Part shown: piece after piece, positions 1-7,990 of the stretch | Layout of the letters: each line of letters begins with the position of its first letter | How positions within the stretch are numbered: the stretch's first letter is position 1 | Origin: Roseivirga seohaensis | GTDB taxonomy: Bacteria > Bacteroidota > Bacteroidia > Cytophagales > Cyclobacteriaceae | Assembly: GCF_001592945.1 (NCBI RefSeq) | Contig: NZ_LRPB01000005.1 | Span: 1 to 64,000, forward strand | Direction: 5' to 3' | Length of the DNA: 64,000 nt | Notes under the pieces: generated by a model | The model's database searches: none | Seen by the model: only the letters and a program-made list of their open reading frames with translations | What the model was told of the DNA's origin: nothing | Translations under genes and position numbers: made by a program

Positions 1-128
1 TTAATCTCTTGGGGTTTTTTTTATGTACAATCTTTCCTAAACGAAATGAGGGAAAGGTACTACTGTAGTTATTAATGAGTTTTTTAGCTAGGTTTTGCCG
101 GCAGACTCCTTAAAAGAAAAGTTGCCAA

Positions 129-653
129 TCAGAATTTTATAAATTTATCAATCTGAGTATTGATAAGCTCGTTATACAGGGCGTTTGTAATTCGGCCATT
201 GATAAAGTTACTTTCTATAGCGGCTAGTTTAGGTTTAAGCGCAAATACATGCATTCCTAAATAATTAAAAATATCTGTGAGGTGAGACATTGCAAAAACT
301 CCGCCTTGTACGCCTGAGGAAATACCCACTAATGCAGCCTTTTTATCTCTAACTCCTTGAGGGTATTTTAATCCATCGATGAATGTTTTAAGTATACCAG
401 GGAAAGAACCGTTGTATTCAGGGACGATAAAAATAAGTTTTTCAGCACTTTGAACTTTATCTCTCATCGTATTGAAAATAGCGTTATTTCCATTGTTTTC
501 GTAAAGAGCCGTTCCCGTGAAATCATGGGGTAAGTCAACGAGATCAACAATTTCGGCAGAAATGCCTTTTTCTTGAATAATGGATTGATAGTAATTTGCG
601 ACTTGTCTACTAACTGAATTAATACGATTGGTTCCTACTACAATTGTGATCAT
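129..653 (-). CDS. NADPH-dependent FMN reductase family protein
   Basis: About 174 aa flavodoxin-like oxidoreductase. An N-terminal beta strand runs into the phosphate-binding loop GTNRINS (residues 7-13), and PEYNGSFPG (78-86) is the usual flavin-contacting motif of the NADPH-dependent FMN reductase family. Such cytosolic enzymes reduce FMN or quinones with NAD(P)H; the true substrate cannot be read from sequence. I prefer the ATG at 653 because homologues start directly with the first beta strand; an in-frame ATG at 671 would add six polar residues. It is divergent from the purine nucleoside phosphorylase gene. No gene is visible in bases 1-128 downstream of it. Confidence 0.85.
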   Translation of the reverse strand: MITIVVGTNRINSVSRQVANYYQSIIQEKGISAEIVDLVDLPHDFTGTALYENNGNNAIFNTMRDKVQSAEKLIFIVPEYNGSFPGILKTFIDGLKYPQGVRDKKAALVGISSGVQGGVFAMSHLTDIFNYLGMHVFALKPKLAAIESNFINGRITNALYNELINTQIDKFIKF

Positions 654-814
654 GTTGTGATTTGATTTCAATTCGAAATTAAGGCCTTTGCCTGAAAGAG
701 CATAGAACTATACGCTTTTATAGAAGTATGATTATGGAATTAAGTTTTGACTTTTAAAGTTCCTCCCAAAATGAAATCTTTTGCATCTTTGAAACTGAAT
801 TGAGAATTGATACT

Positions 815-1633
815 ATGGACTATACCAAACGAGTTTTTGAAGCACTTAACTATATTCAATCCGAAAACGATTTTAAGCCTGAATTTGGTATTATACTGGG
901 AACGGGTTTAGGGGCTTTAGTAGATAAGATTAGAATTGAGCACACAATTGAATATAAAGAAATACCTCACTTTCCTATCTCAACAGTAGAGAGTCATAGT
1001 GGTAGGCTGATTTTCGGAGAACTTTCAGGAAAGAGGGTTGTAGCTATGCAGGGGCGATTTCATTATTATGAAGGTTACGACATGAAACAGGTAACTTTTC
1101 CTGTCCGTGTATTAAAGCTTTTAGGTATTAAGAAACTTTTTGTTTCAAATGCTGCTGGTGGTGTGAATTTAAGCTTTCAGGTGGCTGATTTAATGATTAT
1201 TGAAGACCATATTGATTTGACTAAGGAGAATCCGTTAACAGGTGCTAACCTTGATGAGTTTGGTGGACGCTTTCCAGATATGAGTGAGCCTTACGAGCGA
1301 AAAATGATTGATCAGGCTTTATCGATTGCGAAGGAAGAAGGGATAAGGTGTCATGAAGGCGTATACGCTGGTGTGAGCGGCCCTAATTTAGAAACAAAAG
1401 CTGAATATCGTTTTTTGAAAATCATTGGAGCAGATGCTGTTGGAATGTCTACTGTACCAGAAGTAATTGTAGCTCGACATATGAATCTTCCTGTGTTTGC
1501 TATTTCTGCTATAACTGATTTGTGTGACCCAGATCACTTGGAAGTGGCTGAACTTTCTAAAATATTGGCAGCGGCAGCAAAGGCCGAGAAGGGGATGACT
1601 ATTCTATTACAGAAGTTGATTGCGCTACAGTAA
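815..1633 (+). CDS. Purine nucleoside phosphorylase (class I)
   Basis: 272 aa trimeric-type purine nucleoside phosphorylase, splitting inosine, guanosine or xanthosine with phosphate in purine salvage. Visible family motifs are the phosphate-binding GTGLG loop near the N terminus, the ESHSGRL segment with its catalytic-site histidine, [15 protein letters not shown], and the VGMSTVPE / AISAITDLC block near the C terminus. The frame is open upstream to a TTG at 800, but the ATG at 815 ([11 protein letters not shown]) is the better start. Length is normal for the family. A CATCTTTG hexamer-like box at 784-791 is one base off the Bacteroidota -7 consensus, but no matching -33 element is obvious. 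Confidence 0.92.
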   Translation: MDYTKRVFEALNYIQSENDFKPEFGIILGTGLGALVDKIRIEHTIEYKEIPHFPISTVESHSGRLIFGELSGKRVVAMQGRFHYYEGYDMKQVTFPVRVLKLLGIKKLFVSNAAGGVNLSFQVADLMIIEDHIDLTKENPLTGANLDEFGGRFPDMSEPYERKMIDQALSIAKEEGIRCHEGVYAGVSGPNLETKAEYRFLKIIGADAVGMSTVPEVIVARHMNLPVFAISAITDLCDPDHLEVAELSKILAAAAKAEKGMTILLQKLIALQ

Positions 1634-1636
1634 TTG

Positions 1637-1762
1637 TTAATTACTACGTTTTTCAAATTCTTCGCTACTGCGTTGATTGATTCGTCTTTTTATGCCAAAA
1701 GCTATTCTGACAGCGATTACAACCCAAATTGTGATCGCTGTCCATATAATTAAAGCGGCCAT
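1637..1762 (-). CDS. 41-aa membrane peptide downstream of ybjQ
   Basis: Short reading frame of 41 codons starting ATG at 1762, only 11 bases after the stop of the YbjQ gene on the same strand. The peptide begins MAALIIWTAITIWVVIAVRI, one hydrophobic transmembrane span, followed by a strongly basic then mixed-charge tail (KRRINQR...EEFEKR). It is not recognised as a named family. Evidence for being real is its clean membrane-span-plus-positive-inside pattern and its tight spacing behind ybjQ, suggesting co-transcription. There is no Shine-Dalgarno, as is normal in this phylum. It could be a chance ORF. Confidence 0.5.
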   Translation of the reverse strand: MAALIIWTAITIWVVIAVRIAFGIKRRINQRSSEEFEKRSN

Positions 1763-1773
1763 TTTTGAATGAA

Positions 1774-2088
1774 TTACTTCAGCTTAACTGCTGTTCCATA
1801 GGCAAGTATTTCAGCTGTTCCTTGCATAATCATAGCGGTTGTAAATCGAACATTGATAATAGCATGCGCTCCTAGTTTTTCAGCGTCCTTCGTCATTCTA
1901 AAAATTGCCTCTTCTCTTGATTCAGCTTGTAGTTGGGTGTATTCATCTATTTCGCCCCCAACTAAATTTTTAAAGCCAGCGAAGATATCCCTACCTACAT
2001 TTCTAGCCCTTACAGTACTACCTCTAGCTATACCTACGATCTCTATAATTTCTTTATTCGGAACAAAGTCTGTTGTTGATAGTATCAT
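1774..2088 (-). CDS. YbjQ / UPF0145 family protein
   Basis: 104 aa, the full usual length of the YbjQ (UPF0145, formerly DUF74) family. It shows the family hallmarks: an N-terminal ST-T strand, VGIARGSTVRARNVGRD, a mid-protein helix REEAIFRM...A..LGA and a C-terminal strand ending AYGTAVKL. The family forms pentameric rings and has been called heavy-metal binding, but no biochemical role is settled. The encoded protein is soluble. It appears to be the first gene of a two-gene unit with the 41-aa membrane peptide at 1637-1762. Confidence 0.85.
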   Translation of the reverse strand: MILSTTDFVPNKEIIEIVGIARGSTVRARNVGRDIFAGFKNLVGGEIDEYTQLQAESREEAIFRMTKDAEKLGAHAIINVRFTTAMIMQGTAEILAYGTAVKLK

Positions 2089-2180
2089 TTTCTTTTTTTT
2101 GAGAAGTTACTAAAAAATCGTTTTAAGATTAACATTGCTTTACAGTTCCATAATCAGTTTTAGCTTGTTAATTTCACACT

Positions 2181-2882
2181 ATGGATATTCAAGGGAAAGT
2201 GGCCATTGTAACTGGCGTAAGTAAAGGAATTGGTTTGGAAACGGTGAAACAATTGTTGGAAGGTGGAGCCATTGTAGCGGGATGGGGAAGAACGGAACCG
2301 AAACTGGATGATCCTAATTTCCATTTTTTCAAGACAGATGTTTCTGATTGGGATAATGTTCAGGCTTCTTATAAAGCCACTTCTGATAAGCTTGGTAAGG
2401 CAAGTGTTTTGGTGAATAATGCTGGAATGGGTTATCAAGGGCTTATTCACGAAATGGATGTGGCCGAATGGAGAGAGATGTATGACATCAATGTTCATGG
2501 ATTATTTTATTGCATTAAAGTAGCCGTACCTAGCATGATAGAATTGGGAGAAGGGCATATTGTTAATATTTCTTCCATTGCAGGAACAAGTGGAATTAAA
2601 ACAATGTCAGGCTATGTAGGAACAAAACATGCGGTTCGAGGAATTTCACATTCTATTTTTCAAGAGCTAAGAGAACATGGAATAAAGGTAACGACAATTT
2701 ACCCAGGTTCAACCAATACCAATTTCTTCGATAGTATTGAATTGGCAAATGCCAACGATAATATGATGCGTCCGCAAGATGTAGCAAACTCCATTGTTCA
2801 GTCTGTTCAAACTTTTGCAAATTACCATGTGGTGGATGTAGAAGTTCGTCCATTATGGCCAAAAGGAAAGCCCAATAAATAA
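2181..2882 (+). CDS. Short-chain dehydrogenase/reductase
   Basis: 233 aa classical SDR oxidoreductase. The NAD(P)-binding TGVSKGIG loop lies at residues 10-17, NNAG at about 78-81, and the catalytic tetrad is present with the serine in NISSIAG and Tyr-x-x-x-Lys as YVGTK. Substrate cannot be assigned; the family includes 3-ketoacyl-ACP reductase-like and sorbitol/serine dehydrogenase-like enzymes. It ends 23 bases before gldA on the same strand, so read-through transcription into the gliding genes is possible although a functional link is not implied. Confidence 0.88.
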   Translation: MDIQGKVAIVTGVSKGIGLETVKQLLEGGAIVAGWGRTEPKLDDPNFHFFKTDVSDWDNVQASYKATSDKLGKASVLVNNAGMGYQGLIHEMDVAEWREMYDINVHGLFYCIKVAVPSMIELGEGHIVNISSIAGTSGIKTMSGYVGTKHAVRGISHSIFQELREHGIKVTTIYPGSTNTNFFDSIELANANDNMMRPQDVANSIVQSVQTFANYHVVDVEVRPLWPKGKPNK

Positions 2883-2905
2883 TATTAGGCCTCGTTAAGG
2901 ATTCA

Positions 2906-3832
2906 ATGTCGATACAGGTAAAGCAACTCACCAAAGTTTACGGACAACAAAAAGCTGTTGATGGAATCTCTTTTGAAGTAAACAAAGGAGATATTCTTGG
3001 TTTACTCGGACCTAATGGTGCGGGTAAATCGACCACAATGAAAATTGCGACAGGCTACCTGCCGCCTTCCGAAGGAGAGGTAATTGTGAAGGGGTTTGAT
3101 ATTGTGAAAGAGTCTAAAAAAGCGAGAGCCATTATTGGTTATTTGCCTGAGCATAATCCGCTGTATTTAGATATGTTCGTTCACGAGTATTTGGCTTTTA
3201 TTGCTTCCCTTCATCAAATAAAAGGAGAGAAGAGGAAGCAGCGGATAGCTGAAATGATTCGGCTTTGTGGCTTAACACGTGAGCAGAATAAGAAGATAGG
3301 CTCGCTTTCAAAAGGGTATAGGCAAAGAGTAGGCTTGGCTCAGGCATTATTGCATGACCCTGAAGTGCTTATTCTCGATGAGCCCACCACTGGCTTAGAC
3401 CCCAACCAGCTTGCTGAAATCAGAGGTTTAATTAAGCAAATCAGTAAAGATAAAACGGTAATTCTTTCGACTCATATTATGCAAGAAGTGAAAGCTTTGT
3501 GTAATAGAGTGGTGATTATAAATCAGGGTAGAATTGTGGCCAACGATTCGGTTGCTCATTTGATTTCGGGTGTAAAACAGGTTTTGTATGTTGAATTATC
3601 TAAACCAGTTGATCTTAAAGCTATTTCTGAAATTAAAGATTTTCAGTTTAAAGATTTAGGTGCAGGAAAATACCAGGTTACATCAAAGGTGAATAAAGAT
3701 ATTCGAGAGCGATTTTTTAAACTGGCTTCGGAAAGAAACTGGGTGATTTTAGAGATGCAACTTATTGAACAAGACCTAGAACAAATTTTCTATGACTTAA
3801 CTAACCAACAGAGCAATGTGGGCGATTTATAG
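2906..3832 (+). CDS. gldA: Gliding-motility ABC transporter ATPase GldA
   Basis: 308 aa ATP-binding cassette subunit. Walker A GPNGAGKST is at 35-43, the signature appears as SLSKGYRQR, Walker B as LILDEPTTGLDP, with a switch histidine in STHIMQEV. The overall length and the C-terminal regulatory extension after residue 215 match GldA of Bacteroidota, and the next gene encodes the GldF/GldG partners, which fixes the assignment. GldA-GldF-GldG form an inner-membrane ABC complex required for gliding in Flavobacterium johnsoniae. The stop lies inside the next gene (17-base overlap), indicating translational coupling. Confidence 0.93.
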   Translation: MSIQVKQLTKVYGQQKAVDGISFEVNKGDILGLLGPNGAGKSTTMKIATGYLPPSEGEVIVKGFDIVKESKKARAIIGYLPEHNPLYLDMFVHEYLAFIASLHQIKGEKRKQRIAEMIRLCGLTREQNKKIGSLSKGYRQRVGLAQALLHDPEVLILDEPTTGLDPNQLAEIRGLIKQISKDKTVILSTHIMQEVKALCNRVVIINQGRIVANDSVAHLISGVKQVLYVELSKPVDLKAISEIKDFQFKDLGAGKYQVTSKVNKDIRERFFKLASERNWVILEMQLIEQDLEQIFYDLTNQQSNVGDL

Positions 3833-6221
3833 AAAAGAGGTTCAACAGTTTCTGAATTCGTTGATCGCTTATGTTGTGATCGGTGTTTTTCTTACTGGTA
3901 TTGGGTTATTGATGTGGGTTTTTCCTGAAACCAGTGTAATCGACTACGGTTATGCTCAGCTTGATACGCTTTTTTCGCTAGGCCCTTTTGTTTACATGTT
4001 TCTTATTCCGGCCATTACCATGCGGATGTTGGCTGAAGAGAGAAAAGCAGGCACTTTAGAGTTGCTGCTTACCCGTCCATTGAGTGACTTTCAGATTATT
4101 TTAGGGAAGTACTTGGCTGCTTTTTCTTTGGTAATTTTCTCAGTGCTTCCTACGCTTGTTTATTATTATTCGGTTTATCAGCTCGGAAATCCAGTTGGGA
4201 ATTTAGATACACCTGGAATTATTGGATCTTATATAGGCCTTATTTTATTGGGTGGTGTATTTACATCCATTGGGCTATTTGCATCCGCACTCAGCGAAAA
4301 TCAAATTGTAGCTTTCATTCTGGCCGTATTCTTCTGCTTCTTTATGTTCACTGGCATAAGTGCATTGGCCGATATATTTACAGGTCAAACTGCCCTTTAT
4401 ATTGATGAAATGAGCCTTTCATTTCATTATGACGCCATGAGTCGCGGCCTGATTGACTCAAGAAATCTAGTGTATTTCTTCAGCACTATTACTGTTGTTT
4501 TGCTGCTTACCTCGCTAAAATTTGCTGCGCGAAGAATGTCATTTAAACCACACAGGGTAAAGGCAATTAGAATATTTGGATTGGGTTTGTTCATCGTTTT
4601 TGCGGTCAATGTAGTTGCTGCCAACTTCTTTTGGAGGTTTGATTTAACAGAAGAAAAACGATATACACTTCAAGAGCCAACAAAGGAATTATTGAGAAAA
4701 TTGAATCAGCCTTTACATGTTGAAATTTTATTGGGAACCGATTTACCAACCGAATTTCAGCGTTTTCAAAAATCTATTGTGGAAACCGTAGAAGAGTTGG
4801 GTGTTTATAGCAACCAGCCAATTTACTATTCAATTAACGATCCTGGAGCTGCATCTACGGAAACGGAGCGGAATAAGAATTATCAGGCTTGGATGGACTC
4901 GGGGCTGTCGCCCACTAGAATATTTGATAATGATAATGGAACGGATGTTCAGAAGCTTATTTTTCCCTATGTGGTGCTTCGTTATGGAGATCGAACTTCC
5001 AGTGTTTTATTACTGAAAGGGAACCAAGGGGCGTCATTTGAAGCAAAACTTAACCAATCACTAGAAGGAATTGAATATGAACTAGCGACTGGAATTCAGC
5101 GGATTGCTGATATAGACAGAAAACGCATTGGGTTACTTCAGGGGCATGGAGAGCTTGATTCGTTGAATATTTATTGGTTTGCTCGGGATTTCTCTGAAGC
5201 ATTTGATATAGTGCCTGTCGATTTGAGTGAGGCAAAGGAGTTGAAAAACTTCGATGTGATTATTATGGCAAAGCCTACCAAGGCTTTTTCTAGGGAAGAT
5301 AAGTTTAAAATTGATCAGTATTTGATGCATGGGGGAAAGGCTATTTTTATGGTCGATGCTCTTGGAGTAGACATGCGTCAAGCGGGTGGAGTAGGTACTT
5401 TTGGCTTGCCTTACACGCTAGATCTGGATGATCTGTTTTTTCGTTATGGAATTAGGTTGAAAAATGATTTCATCTTGGATGTACAGAATTTCGGTCGATA
5501 CCCAGTACGAATGGACGATTCTCAAACAATTACGAATTTACGCTGGCCGTTTTTCTTTGGTGCTTCGTGGTTTAGCGATCATCCGATTACTCGTAATTTA
5601 GATGCCGTTTACACACGTTTTACCAGTACGATTGACACAGTAGCCGCTCAAGGCATTAAGAAAACTCCGCTGATATTCACCTCGCAATATACTCGAATTC
5701 TGAATGCGCCAGCACCTGTTTCGTTTGAGGAAATCGCAGCGGAGAATGACCCAAGTCTTTACCAAGGAGGACAACACCCTATTGCTTATTTATTGGAAGG
5801 AGAATTTGAAAGCCTTTTCAAAAATAGAGTTTTGCCTAAAGAAGGAGTGAATACCAATAATTTTAAAGCCGATAGCCCCAATACAAAAATCATTGTAATT
5901 GGCGATGGCGATATTATCAGAAATGAAATGCAGCGAGGAGTACCGCTCGATTTAGGTTTTAACCCTTATGCTGAAGGTGAAGAAAAAAGAGTATTCGCCA
6001 ACAAAGACTTTATGATGAATGCGCTGACCTATTTGATAGACGATGATGGGTTAATTCAGGCAAGAAATAAAGAGATTAAGCTACGGCCTTTAGATAGAAT
6101 TCGAGCGCAAAAAGAGAAGTTGAAATGGCAGTTGATTAACCTTGTAGGGCCAATTGTTTTGTTAGTGCTCTTTGGAGTGATTCGCAATTTTATTCGCGTT
6201 AGAAAATATAGCCGATTTTAG
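3816..6221 (+). CDS. gldFG: GldF-GldG fusion, gliding ABC transporter membrane subunit
   Basis: 801 aa single reading frame joining two normally separate subunits. Residues 1-240 are a six-span ABC-2 permease (GldF: RKEVQQFLNS start, EERKAGTLELLLTRPLSD motif). Residues about 250-275 form another membrane span, then the segment FFWRFDLTEEKRYTL opens the GldG extracytoplasmic domain (ABC_transp_aux type, to about 760), closed by a last span near 775-795. It overlaps gldA by 17 bases and no internal stop or start interrupts the junction, so it looks like a true fusion rather than a sequencing artefact. With GldA it should form a complete transporter. A perfect 17-bp hairpin follows the stop directly. 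Confidence 0.92.
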   Translation: MWAIYRKEVQQFLNSLIAYVVIGVFLTGIGLLMWVFPETSVIDYGYAQLDTLFSLGPFVYMFLIPAITMRMLAEERKAGTLELLLTRPLSDFQIILGKYLAAFSLVIFSVLPTLVYYYSVYQLGNPVGNLDTPGIIGSYIGLILLGGVFTSIGLFASALSENQIVAFILAVFFCFFMFTGISALADIFTGQTALYIDEMSLSFHYDAMSRGLIDSRNLVYFFSTITVVLLLTSLKFAARRMSFKPHRVKAIRIFGLGLFIVFAVNVVAANFFWRFDLTEEKRYTLQEPTKELLRKLNQPLHVEILLGTDLPTEFQRFQKSIVETVEELGVYSNQPIYYSINDPGAASTETERNKNYQAWMDSGLSPTRIFDNDNGTDVQKLIFPYVVLRYGDRTSSVLLLKGNQGASFEAKLNQSLEGIEYELATGIQRIADIDRKRIGLLQGHGELDSLNIYWFARDFSEAFDIVPVDLSEAKELKNFDVIIMAKPTKAFSREDKFKIDQYLMHGGKAIFMVDALGVDMRQAGGVGTFGLPYTLDLDDLFFRYGIRLKNDFILDVQNFGRYPVRMDDSQTITNLRWPFFFGASWFSDHPITRNLDAVYTRFTSTIDTVAAQGIKKTPLIFTSQYTRILNAPAPVSFEEIAAENDPSLYQGGQHPIAYLLEGEFESLFKNRVLPKEGVNTNNFKADSPNTKIIVIGDGDIIRNEMQRGVPLDLGFNPYAEGEEKRVFANKDFMMNALTYLIDDDGLIQARNKEIKLRPLDRIRAQKEKLKWQLINLVGPIVLLVLFGVIRNFIRVRKYSRF

Positions 6222-6260
6222 GTTTTCAGAAGGTTGAATAAGTTTCAACCTTCTGAAAAC
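6222..6260. terminator. Bidirectional hairpin terminator between gldFG and rhodanese gene
   Basis: Perfect 17-bp inverted repeat, arms 6222-6238 and 6244-6260, with the five-base loop TAAGT, starting one base after the gldFG stop. It lies between convergent genes, and the outer part of each arm gives an A/T run on one side, so it can serve both strands. Confidence 0.85.
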
Positions 6261-6263
6261 AGT

Positions 6264-6581
6264 TTAGTATTTCGTTAAGTTATTGTCAATTTCATCGGCA
6301 TAGGCCAGAATTCCACCTTTAAGGTTATAGAGATTTTCGAAACCATGGTTTTGCTCTAACCAGTTGATTACATCTCCACTTCGTTTTCCGCTTCGGCAAT
6401 GAATCACCACTTTCTTATCGCGACTCACTTTATCTACGTTGTCTGGAATGGTGTTCATGGGAATTAATTCTCCACCAATTTCAGCTATTTCAAATTCATT
6501 TTGTTCTCTTACATCAATCAACTGAAAGTCTTCTCCTGATGCTTTTAGTTCTGCTAGTTCCTTTACGGTAATTTCTTTCAT
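6264..6581 (-). CDS. Rhodanese-like single-domain protein
   Basis: 105 aa single rhodanese domain. LIDVREQNEFE is the N-terminal signature and the active-site loop HCRSGKRS carries Cys62, so sulfurtransferase activity is plausible. Typical length for a cytosolic GlpE/PspE-type rhodanese without signal peptide. It is the last gene of a same-strand run with the siroheme and sulfite-reductase genes, 70 bases behind the precorrin-2 dehydrogenase gene, suggesting a role in handling reduced or persulfide sulfur in assimilation; the link is inference. Confidence 0.88.
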   Translation of the reverse strand: MKEITVKELAELKASGEDFQLIDVREQNEFEIAEIGGELIPMNTIPDNVDKVSRDKKVVIHCRSGKRSGDVINWLEQNHGFENLYNLKGGILAYADEIDNNLTKY

Positions 6582-6651
6582 AACACTATTTAATATGGAA
6601 TTGAAAATTAGTGAATTAACATTGAATATGAGGACTATGTTGCTAATCCTT

Positions 6652-7233
6652 TTATTTGTTTATCAGGTGTTCAGTCAATTTATTGAGCTCTTTTACTTTT
6701 TTACTGAAATCTCCTTTTATGTTATTTCGAATCATTTCCATATTGCTAATCAGGGTTTCAATTTCATCTGGAAGTAAATCATTAAAAAGCTCTCTTAATC
6801 GTTTGGCAATGGTTGGAGATTTTCCATTGGTTGAAATTCCAATTTTTAAATCGCCTTTGGTAACTATACTTCCCATATAGAAATCACATAATTCGGGGGT
6901 GTCGGCTACGTTTACCAAAATGCCTCTTTCTTTGGCTTCGGTATGTATAGTTTTGTTCAATGCTCGATTTTCAGTTGCAATAATAACCAACTGCATTTCG
7001 GTCAAATCTTCATTAAAAAACTCTCGTTCTATTAGCTTTACAGAAAGGTGATCTTTAGCTAATACTTTGATTTCATTCTTTATTTCTTTGGCTACCAAAG
7101 TGACTTTAGCGTTTGGGCTGCTTTTTAACAAGAAGCTTATTTTCTCTAGCCCAACATCGCCTCCGCCAACAATGAGTACATCGAAAGCATGTACTTTGAG
7201 AAAAACAGGGTAGAGTTCATTGACCATGAGCAA
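6652..7233 (-). CDS. Precorrin-2 dehydrogenase / sirohydrochlorin ferrochelatase-like
   Basis: 193 aa protein equivalent to the N-terminal half of CysG or to yeast Met8p. It has a Rossmann loop VGGGDVGLEK (residues about 22-31) and the downstream IATENRALN and ISTNGKSPTIAKRLRE segments typical of the family. It oxidises precorrin-2 to sirohydrochlorin and may insert iron to give siroheme. It overlaps the cobA gene by 17 bases and supplies cofactor for the siroheme reductase at 7990-10134. The C-terminal region is shorter than in Met8p, so the chelatase step is less certain than the dehydrogenase step. Confidence 0.88.
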   Translation of the reverse strand: MLMVNELYPVFLKVHAFDVLIVGGGDVGLEKISFLLKSSPNAKVTLVAKEIKNEIKVLAKDHLSVKLIEREFFNEDLTEMQLVIIATENRALNKTIHTEAKERGILVNVADTPELCDFYMGSIVTKGDLKIGISTNGKSPTIAKRLRELFNDLLPDEIETLISNMEMIRNNIKGDFSKKVKELNKLTEHLINK

Positions 7234-7990
7234 ATACTTGTTGTTGAATAGAAGAGAGCTTTTGTTCTTGACGGAGGTTTACAGTCTCTCCAATAACGAT
7301 TATGGCAGGTGCGCCAACTTCACTTTCTTTTGCTTTTTCTTGAATGTCATCAATCGTACCGACTACAATTTTTTCGTTTGGTAATGTGCCATTCTGAATA
7401 ATTGCAATTGAAGTGTTTCCTTTTTTTACTTCTTGAAAAACTTGACAAATCTCAGTTAACTTTCTAGTGCCCATTAGAATTACTATTGTGGCCGATGATT
7501 GTGCCGCAATGGTAATATCTGGCGATAACTCGCCTGTGCTGGTAGTGCCAGTAGTTACCCAGTAACTTTGGTTTATACCTCTGGAAGTAAGGGGGATGTT
7601 CTGTAGTGCAGGTACGGCATGAGCACTGCTGATACCGGGAACCATAGCAGTAGAGATACCATGTTTTTGAGCATAAACAATTTCTTCATAGCCACGGCCA
7701 AAAATAAATGGATCTCCTCCCTTTAAGCGAACCACATGTCCTTTTTCTTGGGCAAAGTATACTATCAATTCATTGATGGCATTTTGAGTGTGGCTGTGTT
7801 TTCCTACACGTTTGCCCACGTAGATAAGTTCTGCTCGCTTGGTGGCATAGGTTAACAACTCCTTACTAACCAATGCATCGTAAAGAATGACATCGGCATC
7901 GGCAATGGCTTTAATTCCCTTTACACTGATTAAATCTGGATCGCCCGGGCCTGCGCCTACAAGGGTTAATTTTGGATGTATACTCTGCAT
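7217..7990 (-). CDS. cobA: Uroporphyrinogen-III C-methyltransferase
   Basis: 257 aa SUMT enzyme that methylates uroporphyrinogen III twice with S-adenosylmethionine to precorrin-2, entering siroheme synthesis. The N-terminal VGAGPGDPDLIS loop and the VVRLKGGDPFIFGRG block (about residues 86-100) are diagnostic, together with GISSAHAVPA. Length equals stand-alone CobA enzymes. It sits between the reductase gene (sharing one base at 7990) and the precorrin-2 dehydrogenase gene (17-base overlap), so the three are surely co-expressed. Confidence 0.93.
   Translation of the reverse strand: MQSIHPKLTLVGAGPGDPDLISVKGIKAIADADVILYDALVSKELLTYATKRAELIYVGKRVGKHSHTQNAINELIVYFAQEKGHVVRLKGGDPFIFGRGYEEIVYAQKHGISTAMVPGISSAHAVPALQNIPLTSRGINQSYWVTTGTTSTGELSPDITIAAQSSATIVILMGTRKLTEICQVFQEVKKGNTSIAIIQNGTLPNEKIVVGTIDDIQEKAKESEVGAPAIIVIGETVNLRQEQKLSSIQQQVFAHGQ

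Noticed and set aside
4427-4624. Antisense frames inside gldFG and many similar frames inside other genes
   Set aside because: They are antisense or shifted copies of strongly supported genes with low-complexity, motif-free translations.
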